Shown piece after piece: positions 7,616-16,554 of a stretch of DNA of 64,000 nucleotides; the first letter of the stretch is position 1; each line of letters starts with the position of its first letter. The position numbers and the translations under genes are program-made. The notes beneath the pieces are model-generated. The model saw only the letters and a list, made by a program, of their open reading frames with translations, was not told where the DNA came from and did no database searches. The DNA comes from Corallococcus interemptor. Lineage in GTDB: Bacteria > Myxococcota > Myxococcia > Myxococcales > Myxococcaceae. The stretch covers positions 1 through 64,000 of the forward strand of contig NZ_RAWM01000004.1 of NCBI RefSeq assembly GCF_003668875.1. The letters are read 5' to 3'.

Positions 7616-8881
7616 CTACCTGTCCACGGCGGGGCCGTTGATCATCCCCGCGCCCACGGTGGCGTTGGTGCCTTCGTCGATGAGGATGAAGCTGCCGGTG
7701 CTGCGGTTGCGCCGGTACTCGTCGAAGAACAGCGGCACCGTCGTGCGCAGCGTCACCCGGCCCACCTCGTTGAGCTTCAAGCCGGAGCTCTGCTCGTCGC
7801 GGTGCAGCGTGTTGACGTCCAGCCGGTAGTGCAGGTTCTTCACCATCGCGCGCGCCATGCGGGTGGTGTGCTTGATGGCCAGGCGCGAGCCGCTGTTGAG
7901 CTGCGTGGAGTCCGACAGCCAGCACACCATCGCGTCGATGTCCTGGCTCGCGGTGGGCGGGTTGCCCGGGCGGCACAGCATGTCGCCTCGGCTGATGTCC
8001 AGCTCCTCCTCCAGCGACACGTTCACCGACATGGGCGGGAACGCTTCCTTCAGCGGCTTGCCGGCCAGCTCCAGCGCCTTGATGCGCGTGGTGAAGCCGG
8101 ACGGCATCACCATCACCTCGTCGCCCGGACGCATCACGCCGCCCAGGAGCTGCCCGGAGTACGCGCGGTAGTCGTGGAACTTCTTCGCGGAGGCGGGACG
8201 GATGACACCCTGCACGGGGAAGCGCAGGTGGATGAGGTCCCGGTCGGACGCGATGTGCACGTTCTCCAGGTGGTGCAGGAGCGTGGGGCCCTGGTACCAG
8301 GCCATCTTCTCCGAGCGCGTCACCACGTTGTCCCCGCCCAGCGCGGAGATGGGGATGAACGACAGGTCGGACACGTCCAGCTTCATGGAGAACTGGCGGA
8401 ACTCCTCCCGGATGCGGTCGAAGACGCCCTGGTCGTAGTCCACCAGGTCCATCTTGTTCACGCACAGCACCAGGTGCGGCACGCGCAAGAGCGACGCGAT
8501 GAACGCGTGGCGCCGCGTCTGCTCCAGCACGCCCTTGCGCGCGTCCACCAGGATGAGCGCCAGGTCCGCCGTGGACGCGCCCGTCACCATGTTGCGCGTG
8601 TACTGAAGGTGTCCGGGCGTGTCCGCGATGATGAACTTGCGCTTCGCCGTGGAGAAGTAGCGGTACGCCACGTCGATGGTGATGCCCTGCTCGCGCTCGG
8701 CCTTCAGGCCGTCCAGCAGCAGCGCCAGGTTGACGTACTCGTCACCCCGGGCCTGGCTCGTGCGCTCCACCGCGGCGAGCTGGTCCTCGAGGATGGACTT
8801 CGTGTCGTACAGCAGCCGCCCGATGAGGGTGCTCTTGCCGTCATCCACGGAGCCCGCGGTCGCGAATCTCAGCAGTTCCAC
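7616..8881 (-). CDS. cysN: Sulfate adenylyltransferase subunit 1 (GTPase) CysN
   Basis: 421 residues. This is the GTPase subunit that drives APS synthesis by CysD. GSVDDGKST (G1), the DTPGH element (G3) and NKMDLVDYD (G4) are present, followed by EF-Tu-like beta-barrel domains. It is a GTPase-only version without a fused CysC kinase; cysC follows as a separate gene. The GTG start shares one base with the cysD stop (TAGTG), so translation is coupled. Confidence 0.95.
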   Translation of the reverse strand: MELLRFATAGSVDDGKSTLIGRLLYDTKSILEDQLAAVERTSQARGDEYVNLALLLDGLKAEREQGITIDVAYRYFSTAKRKFIIADTPGHLQYTRNMVTGASTADLALILVDARKGVLEQTRRHAFIASLLRVPHLVLCVNKMDLVDYDQGVFDRIREEFRQFSMKLDVSDLSFIPISALGGDNVVTRSEKMAWYQGPTLLHHLENVHIASDRDLIHLRFPVQGVIRPASAKKFHDYRAYSGQLLGGVMRPGDEVMVMPSGFTTRIKALELAGKPLKEAFPPMSVNVSLEEELDISRGDMLCRPGNPPTASQDIDAMVCWLSDSTQLNSGSRLAIKHTTRMARAMVKNLHYRLDVNTLHRDEQSSGLKLNEVGRVTLRTTVPLFFDEYRRNRSTGSFILIDEGTNATVGAGMINGPAVDR

Positions 8882-9786
8882 TAGAAGTATCCCTCGCGCT
8901 TGCGGTCTTCCATCGCCGTCTCAGAGAACTTGTCGTCCGCGCGGCTGGCGCCACGCTCCGTCACGCGGGAGGCCGTCACCTCCGCGATGACCTGCTCCAC
9001 CGTGGACGCGGTGGACGGCACGCACGCGGTGCACGTCATGTCGCCCACGGTGCGGAAGCGCACCGTCTCCGTCGTCACCGTCTCGCCGGGCATCATGGAC
9101 ATGAAGGGCGACCAGGCCATCAGCATGCCGTCCCGGCGGAACACCTCGCGCCGGTGCGTGTAGTAGATGGACGGCAGCGCCACGTTCTCCCGGCTGATGT
9201 ACTGCCAGATGTCCAGCTCGGTCCAGTTGGACAGGGGGAACACGCGCAGGTGCTCACCCCGGCGGTGACGGCCGTTGTAGAGCGCCCACAACTCCGGCCG
9301 CTGGTTCTTCGGATCCCACTGGCCGAACTCGTCGCGGAAGGAATACACGCGCTCCTTCGCGCGGGCCTTCTCCTCGTCGCGCCGGGCGCCGCCGAAGACG
9401 GCGTTGAAGCCGTTCTTCTCGATGGCTTCCAAGAGCGGCTGCGTCTGCAGGCGGTTGCGGGACGCGCGAGGACCCTTCTCCTCCGTCACCTTGCCCGCGT
9501 CGATGGCCTCCTGCACGGACGCGACGATGAGCCGCGCGCCCAACTCCGCCACCCGTTCGTCGCGATACTGGATGACCTCCGGGAAGTTGTGCCCCGTGTC
9601 CACGTGCATCAGCGGAAACGGCAGCGGCGCGGGCCAGAAGGCCTTCACCGCCAGGTGCAACATCACCGCGGAGTCCTTGCCACCGGAGAAGAGCAGCACC
9701 GGCCGGTCCAGCTCCGCCGCCACTTCCCGGATGATGAAGATGGACTCGGCTTCCAGCGCCTCAAGATGTGAAAGCTCGTAGCTCAC
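8881..9786 (-). CDS. cysD: Sulfate adenylyltransferase subunit 2 CysD
   Basis: 301 residues from GTG 9786, close to the roughly 302 usual for CysD. It is the PP-loop ATP pyrophosphatase subunit that adenylylates sulfate. The core has LLFSGGKDSAVMLHL, PLMHVDTGHNFPE, GARRDEEKARAKERVYSFRD and FPLSNWTELDIWQYI. The frame stays open to 9933, but that extension has no homology-like content; SYELSHLEALEAESIFIIRE is where the family begins. First gene of the cysDNC operon. A perfect 11-bp inverted repeat lies about 100 bp upstream. Confidence 0.95.
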   Translation of the reverse strand: MSYELSHLEALEAESIFIIREVAAELDRPVLLFSGGKDSAVMLHLAVKAFWPAPLPFPLMHVDTGHNFPEVIQYRDERVAELGARLIVASVQEAIDAGKVTEEKGPRASRNRLQTQPLLEAIEKNGFNAVFGGARRDEEKARAKERVYSFRDEFGQWDPKNQRPELWALYNGRHRRGEHLRVFPLSNWTELDIWQYISRENVALPSIYYTHRREVFRRDGMLMAWSPFMSMMPGETVTTETVRFRTVGDMTCTACVPSTASTVEQVIAEVTASRVTERGASRADDKFSETAMEDRKREGYF

Positions 9787-9890
9787 GGTCAAGCAAGCTA
9801 CCACAACCCTCCCCGGCCCCAACCGTGCGCGTGGAAGTTTCCGCGTCTTCCGGGTGTGAGACACGGCGGATGTGACATGCCGGAGGGGAC

Positions 9891-9935
9891 GCGTGAAACA
9901 TGGCCGGACGACCTGCTGGGATGGATGTTTCACGC
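9891..9935. promoter_or_regulatory. Inverted repeat between cysD and the thioesterase gene
   Basis: GCGTGAAACAT (9891-9901) and ATGTTTCACGC (9925-9935) are a perfect 11-bp inverted repeat separated by 23 bp, with centres about 34 bp (roughly three helical turns) apart. The pair lies in the divergent intergenic space between cysD and the thioesterase gene and has no following T-run. A two-site operator for a dimeric regulator fits best; a long-loop hairpin is the alternative. Confidence 0.45.
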
Positions 9936-10023
9936 ATCCACTCCCGGTGCGGATCCGCGGCTCTCACCCCGGGTGCGGGAGGGCGCTTTCGCGCGGGGGG
10001 GCCATGGTATAGACGGCCGCGCC

Positions 10024-10797
10024 ATGGCAAGCGCCTCTCCTCCCGTCCTCGATCGCTGGTTCCCGTCCCGCAAGCCGCTTCCGGAGCCCCGGCTGCGCCT
10101 GTTCTGCCTGCCCTTCGCCGGCGGCAGCGCGGCCATCTACCAGTCCTGGAACCTGGCGCTGCCCACGGGCGTGGAGCTGTGCGCGGTGCAGCTGCCCGGG
10201 CGCGAGCGGCGCCTGATGGAGCCCGCGCTCAAGTCCATGCCGGAGCTGATGGACGTGCTGATGCCGGCGCTGACGCCGCTGATGGACCGGCCCTTCGCGC
10301 TGTTCGGCTACAGCATGGGGGCGCGCATCGGCCTGGAGGTGGCCCGGACGCTGAAGCGCCAGGGCGGCCCCAGGCCGGTGGGCTTCATCGCGGCGGCGGC
10401 GCCTCCGCCGTCGCACAACGACCGGGAGCCCATCCACACGCTGGATGACGCGGGCTTCATCGCGAAGCTGCGCGAGTACGACGGCACGCCGGAGGAGGTC
10501 CTCCAGCACAAGGAGCTGCTGGAGCTCATCCTCCCCACGCTGCGCGCGGACTTCGCGCTGGCCTGGTCGGAGAACGGCAAGGACGCGGGCCCGCTGGACA
10601 TCCCGCTGTCCGTGTACGCGGGCAAGGGCGACAAGCACGTGGGCCTGGACGTGATGGAGCACTGGCGCGAGGAGTCCACCGCCGACGTGCGCCTGCGCCA
10701 CTTCGAGGGAGGCCACTTCTTCATCCGCACGCACGGCCCGCCGGTGCTGGCCGCCGTGCGCGAGGACCTGACGCGCTGGATGACGGCGCAGCCTTAA
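10024..10797 (+). CDS. Type II thioesterase (GrsT/TesA-like alpha/beta hydrolase)
   Basis: 257 residues. Stand-alone thioesterases of this family clear mis-primed or stalled acyl chains from NRPS/PKS carrier proteins. The hallmarks are LFCLPFAGGSAAIYQSW near the N-terminus, the nucleophile in GYSMG (S97), and the C-terminal GGHFF histidine (H231). I chose the ATG at 10024 because the family begins within 25 residues of LFCLPFAGG. It converges with the phosphopantetheinyl transferase gene, and the two stops share the TTAA at 10794-10797. The carrier system it serves is not visible nearby. Confidence 0.9.
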   Translation: MASASPPVLDRWFPSRKPLPEPRLRLFCLPFAGGSAAIYQSWNLALPTGVELCAVQLPGRERRLMEPALKSMPELMDVLMPALTPLMDRPFALFGYSMGARIGLEVARTLKRQGGPRPVGFIAAAAPPPSHNDREPIHTLDDAGFIAKLREYDGTPEEVLQHKELLELILPTLRADFALAWSENGKDAGPLDIPLSVYAGKGDKHVGLDVMEHWREESTADVRLRHFEGGHFFIRTHGPPVLAAVREDLTRWMTAQP

Positions 10798-11576
10798 GCC
10801 GTCTTGATGACCGGGGCCATGTCCCCGGCGAGCGGCACGGTGTGCTGCCAGCGCACCGTGAGCGCCCCACCCCGGGGCCTGCGGAAGGCCAGCGCCGCCT
10901 GGTGCCGGGTGGACGGCTTGTGCTGCATGAACTGCCACACGTCCGGCAGGTCGTTCATGCGCGGGTCGAAGGTGATGCCCGGCATCTGCCCGGGCACCAG
11001 GTCGAAGGCGAACTGATCCAACGGCAGGGACAGGCCCGCGCCGCGCGCCTTGATGTAGGCCTCCTTCAGGGTCCAGTACTCGAAGAACCGCTCGCGCTGG
11101 CGCTCCTTGGGCAGCGCGCGCAGGGCCTGCACCTCCGTCTTCGCGAAGTAGTGGTCGGCGATCTCCACCGTCTCACCCGGCCGCTCCGCGTCCTCGATGT
11201 CCGCGCCCAGGTCCACGTCCCGGCCCACCGCGACCAGGGCCATGCCGTCCGTGTGGCTCAGGTTGAAGCGCAGCCACTGCCCCACCGGACCCACGATGGC
11301 GGGCCGGCCGTACTCGTTGGGGACGAAGCGCCAGGCCTCCGGCGCGACGGGCGCGTAGCGCGACAGGGTCAGCCGCACCAGCGCGTGGGACACCAGGTAC
11401 TGCCGCTGATGCCGCTCGAAGTGGAAGCGCCGCTGCCGCTCGCGCTCGCCGGTATCCAGGAGGGCCTTGTAGGCCTCCAGCAGGCGTGGGTCTTCGATGC
11501 GCTCGGGTTCGACGATCCACACGTGGACCTCGTCGGGGCGCAGGTCGAGGGGCGTGGAGGTGGGGGACGCCGTCAT
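10794..11576 (-). CDS. 4'-phosphopantetheinyl transferase (Sfp type)
   Basis: 260 residues from ATG 11576. It transfers phosphopantetheine from CoA to carrier-protein serines. The family signatures are FNLSHTDGMALVAV, the magnesium-binding DLGADIED and FFEYWTLKEAYIKARG (W-x-x-K-E-A-x-x-K). The frame is open further upstream, but only low-complexity basic sequence lies there. Together with the convergent type II thioesterase it points to assembly-line (NRPS/PKS/FAS) biochemistry. Sfp-type size and motifs argue against an AcpS role. Confidence 0.92.
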   Translation of the reverse strand: MTASPTSTPLDLRPDEVHVWIVEPERIEDPRLLEAYKALLDTGERERQRRFHFERHQRQYLVSHALVRLTLSRYAPVAPEAWRFVPNEYGRPAIVGPVGQWLRFNLSHTDGMALVAVGRDVDLGADIEDAERPGETVEIADHYFAKTEVQALRALPKERQRERFFEYWTLKEAYIKARGAGLSLPLDQFAFDLVPGQMPGITFDPRMNDLPDVWQFMQHKPSTRHQAALAFRRPRGGALTVRWQHTVPLAGDMAPVIKTA

Positions 11577-11667
11577 GTCGCGCAGGCAATCAGGAACCGC
11601 CGCGCCTGTCACGGGGGCTGGCCCGTCCTCCTGGCGGACGCATAGGCTGCCAGGAGGGAGACCACCC

Positions 11668-12873
11668 ATGGACCTGTCCATTGCGACGACGAAGCTCCAG
11701 GCGCTCCGCCGGGACATGACGGGCCACACGGACCGGGAGGACGAGCGCCGCATCCTGGACCTGCTGGAGGGCGCCACCAGCGAGGAGCTGAACTTCCTCC
11801 TGTCCAACGTGGACCTGGTACGCCTCCTGTCGGACCTGGACGACCGGCTGGTGGGCCCGGCCCACCACACGGCGCTGCTGGACCTGTTGTGCACGCGCCG
11901 CGCGGCGGAGCTGTCCCTGCCGGTGCGCGCGTCGCTGGCCACCGCGCTCCAGAAGGGCGCCACGCGCTCGCAGGCGGAGCGACGGTTGCGCGACCTGTTC
12001 CTGGCATTGAAGGGCCGCGAGCTGACCGGCTTCAAGAACCTGCTGGAGGCGGGCGGCGAGTACCACGACCTGCACAAGCTGGTGTTCGACGACGTGGACG
12101 ACGTGGCGCTGCGCGCGGAGCTGCTCGCCCACTTCCAGCGCGAGGCCCAGGCCTTCCCCAGCGGGGAGAACAAGGTCCTGAGCGACATCGACGACACGTT
12201 CTTCGTCAACTGGGTGGACAAGCGCTACCCGTCGAAGACGGTGTACCCGGGCGTGCTCGCGTTCTACCAGGAGCTGGACCGGGGGCCGGGCATCATCCCG
12301 GGCCGCGCGGGCGACCTCGTGTTCGTGAGCGCGCGGCCGCAGGATCCGCTGGGCCTCATCGAGAACGCGACGCTGGACTCGCTGAGCAAGCGCGGCGTGC
12401 CGCTGGCGGTGATGCTCTCCGGCAGCTTCTTCTACCTGCTGGGCAACACCCGCATCGCGCAGAAGAAGTTCGAGAACTTCGAACAGTACGCGCGCCTCTT
12501 CCCCGAGTACGGCTTCGTCTTCGTGGGCGACAGCGGCCAGGGCGACGTGGAGTTCGGCGCGAGGATGCGCGAGGCCCTGCCCCATGCCGTGCGCGCCGTG
12601 TTCATCCACGACGTGGTGGCGACGCCGCAGGAGCAGCGCGACGCCTGGCGCGCGAAGCACGTCTTCTTCTTCGACACGTACGTGGGCGCGGCGGTGGACG
12701 CGTTCCACGAGGGCGTCATCTCCCGGGACGGCGTGGACCGCATCGCCGCCGCGGCGACGGAGTCCCTGGCGGCCATCGCGTTCCCCTCCCCGGCCCAGCG
12801 TCAGACGCGCGAGGCGGAGCTCACGCGGGACCTGGCGCTGGCGTCCGCACTGCCCCGGGTGCCGGTCCGCTGA
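11668..12873 (+). CDS. App1-type (DUF2183) phosphatase domain protein
   Basis: 401 residues from ATG 11668, with GGAGGG just upstream. The C-terminal two thirds carry the DUF2183/App1 haloacid-dehalogenase-like signature: LSDIDDTFFVNW (D173, D175), VFVSARPQDP and FVFVGDSGQGDVEF. Yeast App1 is a phosphatidate phosphatase; the substrate of bacterial members is not established. The helical N-terminal 160 residues look like a helical bundle specific to this subfamily. No signal peptide is visible, so it is probably cytoplasmic or peripheral. It runs divergently from the PPTase gene. Confidence 0.82.
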   Translation: MDLSIATTKLQALRRDMTGHTDREDERRILDLLEGATSEELNFLLSNVDLVRLLSDLDDRLVGPAHHTALLDLLCTRRAAELSLPVRASLATALQKGATRSQAERRLRDLFLALKGRELTGFKNLLEAGGEYHDLHKLVFDDVDDVALRAELLAHFQREAQAFPSGENKVLSDIDDTFFVNWVDKRYPSKTVYPGVLAFYQELDRGPGIIPGRAGDLVFVSARPQDPLGLIENATLDSLSKRGVPLAVMLSGSFFYLLGNTRIAQKKFENFEQYARLFPEYGFVFVGDSGQGDVEFGARMREALPHAVRAVFIHDVVATPQEQRDAWRAKHVFFFDTYVGAAVDAFHEGVISRDGVDRIAAAATESLAAIAFPSPAQRQTREAELTRDLALASALPRVPVR

Positions 12874-13043
12874 AGCCTCGCTGACAGCCCGCTGCCCACC
12901 GGTCCCGGACAGTTGGCGGGACGTACGAAGCACCCCCACCTTGCGTGCGCTTCACAGGGGTGGAGCGGCCGTCTTGGGGACGGAAGGAAGGGCTCCGGGA
13001 GGTTCCGGGGCCCTTCCGGGGCGTGAGGGGGCGTGCGGGGCCG

Positions 13044-14297
13044 ATGGAACTGTTTCCCATCCATTTGCTGTTCATCGTCGTCTTGATGAACCGCTACATC
13101 CTCGGCCCCTTCCTGCGGCGGCTGAAGGGGCGGCGGTTCGAACGGGTGGATGACACCTACCGCCCCAGGGTCGCCATCGTCGTTCCGCTGTTCAACGAAG
13201 GCCAGGGCATCTACCACACGGTCAAGGCGCTGCTGGATCAGGACTATCCCAGCGAGCTGCTGGAGATCATCGTCGTGGATGACTGCTCGCGCGACGACAG
13301 CTTCGCGTGGGCCAGCAAGGCCGCGGAGGGCCACGCCAACGTCCGGGTGATGCGCAACCCGGAGAACATGGGCAAGCGCAAGGGCATCAACCGGGGCGTC
13401 CGCGCCGCGGAGGACGCGGAGATCATCGTCTCCGTGGACTCCGACGTGGTGGTGGAGAAGAGCGCCGTGCGCCAGCTCATCCGCCGCTTCGTGCACCCCA
13501 ACGTCGCCGCGGTGGGCGGACGCACCTTCGTCAGCAACCGTCACCAGAACTGGCTGACGCGGATGATTGAGATCAAGTTCCACTTCGCCCAGAAGTGGCT
13601 GAAGGACCTGGAGCGCTCCTTCCGCCAGGTGATGTGCCTGTCCGGCTGTCTGACGGCGTATCGCCGGTCCGTGCTGCTGGAGCTGGAGCCCATCCTGGAG
13701 GCGCGCGCCATCGCCGGCATCCCCATCAAGTACGGCGAGGACCGCTTCCTCACGCGGCAGATCGTCAAGCACGACTACGAAACGGTCTACACGCTGGACG
13801 CGTACTGCTTCACCGCCGCGCCCTCCACGCTCGCGGGCTACTTCAGCCAGCAGCTGCGCTGGCGGCGCTCCAACCTGGTGGACCTCATCTGCGGCCTGTC
13901 GCACGCGTGGCGGCTGCACCCGGTCATCACCGTGCACTACGTGTCCCAGCTGGCGCTCCTGCTGTCGTACCCCGTGGTCATCGTCCACAACCTGCTCAAC
14001 GGCGAGTTCTGGGACATCCTCGCGTTCCACTTCCTGGTGATTGGCCTGTTGGGCTTCATCTACCGGCTGGAGACGCGCTATCTGCCAGAGGACCGGCGCG
14101 TGCACCCGGTGAGCTTCCTGCCCATGGCGCTGCTCATGCCGGTGACGTACGCGCTCTTCACGCCGCTGGCCCTGCTGACGCTCGACTCCGGCAGCTGGGA
14201 GACGCGCGGCAGCCCCACGGTGGCCCCCGTCCCGGAGCCGGTCCCCGCCCCCGCGAAGCTCACGTCCAACTCCGCAGGCGAGGGAACCCCGTCATGA
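13044..14297 (+). CDS. Processive family 2 glycosyltransferase (membrane)
   Basis: 417 residues from ATG 13044. An N-terminal hydrophobic stretch leads into a GT-A domain with VAIVVPLFNEGQ, IIVVDD (D79/D80), the metal-binding SVDSDVV (D132, D134), YGEDRFLT and the processivity motif QQLRWRRS. Several C-terminal membrane helices follow. This is the layout of cellulose, hyaluronan and PNAG synthases, which polymerise and extrude sugar chains. First gene of a four-gene operon; the next gene starts in its stop codon (ATGA). The polymer cannot be named from sequence. Confidence 0.88.
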   Translation: MELFPIHLLFIVVLMNRYILGPFLRRLKGRRFERVDDTYRPRVAIVVPLFNEGQGIYHTVKALLDQDYPSELLEIIVVDDCSRDDSFAWASKAAEGHANVRVMRNPENMGKRKGINRGVRAAEDAEIIVSVDSDVVVEKSAVRQLIRRFVHPNVAAVGGRTFVSNRHQNWLTRMIEIKFHFAQKWLKDLERSFRQVMCLSGCLTAYRRSVLLELEPILEARAIAGIPIKYGEDRFLTRQIVKHDYETVYTLDAYCFTAAPSTLAGYFSQQLRWRRSNLVDLICGLSHAWRLHPVITVHYVSQLALLLSYPVVIVHNLLNGEFWDILAFHFLVIGLLGFIYRLETRYLPEDRRVHPVSFLPMALLMPVTYALFTPLALLTLDSGSWETRGSPTVAPVPEPVPAPAKLTSNSAGEGTPS

Positions 14298-15394
14298 ATC
14301 AACAGGTCGCCAACCGGCTCAACTCCGTCGCGGTGTCCGCGTACAAGTTCATGGGCTCGGTGCTCCTGGCGCTGATCCTCCTGGGGCTGATGTCGTTCCT
14401 CGCGGTGCAGGGCTTCTTCCTGTCGAACAGCAGCTGGGCCACGCCCACCATCCTGTCGCCCACCGACCCCAACGTGCTGTCGCTCAACGCGCAGGCGGCG
14501 CAGCAGGAATCGGAGCGGGACGGGCTGATGGCCCGGCGGCGCGAGGCGGCGGACAAGCTCCTGGAGGCCGAGCGGACCGTGGCCACGGAGCGCTCCTTCC
14601 AGCAGCGCTTCGTCGTGGCGCTCAAGGGGGAGAAGCGCGCGCGGGACAGGCTGGCGAAGCGGCTGTCCGCGCTGCGCCAGGAGTACCTGCGCACGGGCAC
14701 GGAGATCGCCGAGTCCAACCGCGCGTACAGCGGCCTCGCGCGCACGCGCACGAACGCGCTCTACGGCGCGAAGCTGATGGAGCGCGAGGACGTGCTCACC
14801 ACCAACCACCACCTGGCGCAGATGGCGCAGAGCAACCTGTCCCTGGCGCAGGAGACGGTGGACCTGGACATGCGCCTGGACACGCTGAGGCGCGAGAGCG
14901 AGGGCCTCACCGCCGCGGAGAACGGCCTGGGCCGCGACGACGTCTCCGAGGGCCTGACGACGGACACGCTGCTGCTGGAGCGGGAGTACACGCAGTCCGT
15001 GCTGGCGCTGGCCCGCGCGGAGGCGCAGCGCAAGAGCCTGGAGGCGGACGTGCGCGCGTTGGATGAGCGCATCCGCCGCTTCGATCACCTGCTCCAGGTG
15101 GTGCACGACTCGCCGTACCTCAAGGCGCTGGAGCAGAACCTCACCGTGGCCTTCGTGCCCTACGAGAACCTGCCCAACGCCCGGGCGGGCACGCCGCTCT
15201 ACACCTGCGCGCTCAAGATTGTCTGGTGCCGCGAGGTGGGCGTGGTGGGCCCGGTGCTGGAGGGCGAGGTCACCCAGCAGCACCCCATCCGCCAGTACCA
15301 CTTGCGAGGCGTGATGGTGGAGCTCCAGCTTCGCGACGCGCCGAGCGCGCGCGAGCCGCTGCTTCATCTGGGCCGGCCCCCGTTGATGCTGTGA
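14294..15394 (+). CDS. Inner-membrane-anchored coiled-coil protein (HlyD/Alg44-like arrangement)
   Basis: 366 residues. One N-terminal membrane helix (about 20-45) is followed by a long alpha-helical, charged coiled coil (about 75-270) and a beta-rich C-terminus that includes a Cys pair, TCALKIVWC. The layout resembles membrane-fusion/adaptor proteins that link an inner-membrane exporter or synthase to the outer membrane; residue-level family membership is not certain. It overlaps the glycosyltransferase stop (ATGA) and precedes an exported helical protein, which supports a periplasmic adaptor role for a polysaccharide exporter. Confidence 0.7.
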   Translation: MNQQVANRLNSVAVSAYKFMGSVLLALILLGLMSFLAVQGFFLSNSSWATPTILSPTDPNVLSLNAQAAQQESERDGLMARRREAADKLLEAERTVATERSFQQRFVVALKGEKRARDRLAKRLSALRQEYLRTGTEIAESNRAYSGLARTRTNALYGAKLMEREDVLTTNHHLAQMAQSNLSLAQETVDLDMRLDTLRRESEGLTAAENGLGRDDVSEGLTTDTLLLEREYTQSVLALARAEAQRKSLEADVRALDERIRRFDHLLQVVHDSPYLKALEQNLTVAFVPYENLPNARAGTPLYTCALKIVWCREVGVVGPVLEGEVTQQHPIRQYHLRGVMVELQLRDAPSAREPLLHLGRPPLML

Positions 15395-15426
15395 GCCCCA
15401 TCTTGGACAACGAAAGGAAGCGGCGG

Positions 15427-16554
15427 ATGCGGACGAGCCTCGCGAGGGGAGCCCTGCTGGGGCTCGGGTTGTGGGCGGGCATGGCCCCGGCGCAGGAAGC
15501 GGGGACGGTGCGGGCCCGGGGCGACCTCGCGAAGGGCTACTGCGAGCGCGTGCGCGGCACCGCGAGCGCGCAGGCCGCGCTGGAGTGGGCGCCGGAGGTC
15601 TTCGGCAGCGTGGGCGCGGTGAACGCGGGCGACGCGGCGGGAGGCGCGGACGACTCGCCCCTGGGCTCGCCCAAGCTGCGCGTCACCGCGGGGCTGGGCT
15701 ACGACTTCGTGGGCCTCTACCGGGGCCACACGCTGCGCACGCGCGCGGAGGCCGAGTGCCGGCGCTACCAGGCGCTCGCCGCGCTCCAGAGCGCCGTGGA
15801 GCAGGGCCCACGGCTGGGCGAGGCGGCGGCGCTGGAGGCTCGCGCGAAGGCGCTGGCCACGTCCCTGCCCCGCGCGGAACAGCTGGTGGCCCAGGTGCGC
15901 GACGACCTGCGCGACGGCGGCGCGACGCTGGAGGAGCTCAACGCCGTACAGGTGCGGTTGGATCACCTGCGCTCGCTGGCGCGCGACACGGCCCGGGCCC
16001 GTGAGCAGCTGGCGTTGGAGCCCGCGGTGCCGGAGGGGCAGAACCTGAGCGTGCTGCTCAGCGCCTTCGAGGCCGCGGATGATCAGGTCGAGGTCCTGAC
16101 CGGCGGCCTGCGCACGGCGGACGCGTGGCGCCTGAGCGTGCGCGGCGGCTACGACGAGGTCTTCGACGTGGACCAGAGCACGCCCCTCTTCGGCCAGCTC
16201 ACACTGGGCTACAACCTGGGCCAGCTGTGGCAGGGCCGGGCCAACGCCCAGGCCCGCGAGGGCCGCCGCCAGGAGACGCGCGACGCGGTGGACGGCGCGC
16301 CCCGGCGGGTGCGTCAGCTGCTGGGCGAGCTGCGCATCACCGAGCAGAGCGAGCGACAGCGACTGGGCGAGCTGTCCGCGCTGGTGTCGGACCTCCAGGG
16401 GCAGCTGCGCGAGGTGGAGCAACTGCAGACGCGGCAGGTGCGCCGCTTCCGCGACTACCTGCTGCTGGAGCTGGCGCGGCTCCAGGCCGAACAGGCCTAT
16501 TTGAGCGCGCACCTGGAGACGCTCCGGTCGCTCCTGGGAGGCACGGGCCCATGA
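15427..16554 (+). CDS. Exported helical protein, TolC-like outer-membrane component candidate
   Basis: 375 residues from ATG 15427 with a clear signal peptide (MRTSLARG then a hydrophobic stretch ending APAQEA). The mature part has two long Ala/Leu/Arg/Glu helical blocks (about 100-220 and 275-375) separated by short beta-like segments (LRVTAGLGYDF, LSVRGGYDEVF, GQLTLGYNLG). Repeated long-helix/beta-strand alternation is how TolC-family proteins look, but I cannot confirm the family. It is third in the operon, and the next gene starts in its stop codon (ATGA). Confidence 0.62.
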   Translation: MRTSLARGALLGLGLWAGMAPAQEAGTVRARGDLAKGYCERVRGTASAQAALEWAPEVFGSVGAVNAGDAAGGADDSPLGSPKLRVTAGLGYDFVGLYRGHTLRTRAEAECRRYQALAALQSAVEQGPRLGEAAALEARAKALATSLPRAEQLVAQVRDDLRDGGATLEELNAVQVRLDHLRSLARDTARAREQLALEPAVPEGQNLSVLLSAFEAADDQVEVLTGGLRTADAWRLSVRGGYDEVFDVDQSTPLFGQLTLGYNLGQLWQGRANAQAREGRRQETRDAVDGAPRRVRQLLGELRITEQSERQRLGELSALVSDLQGQLREVEQLQTRQVRRFRDYLLLELARLQAEQAYLSAHLETLRSLLGGTGP

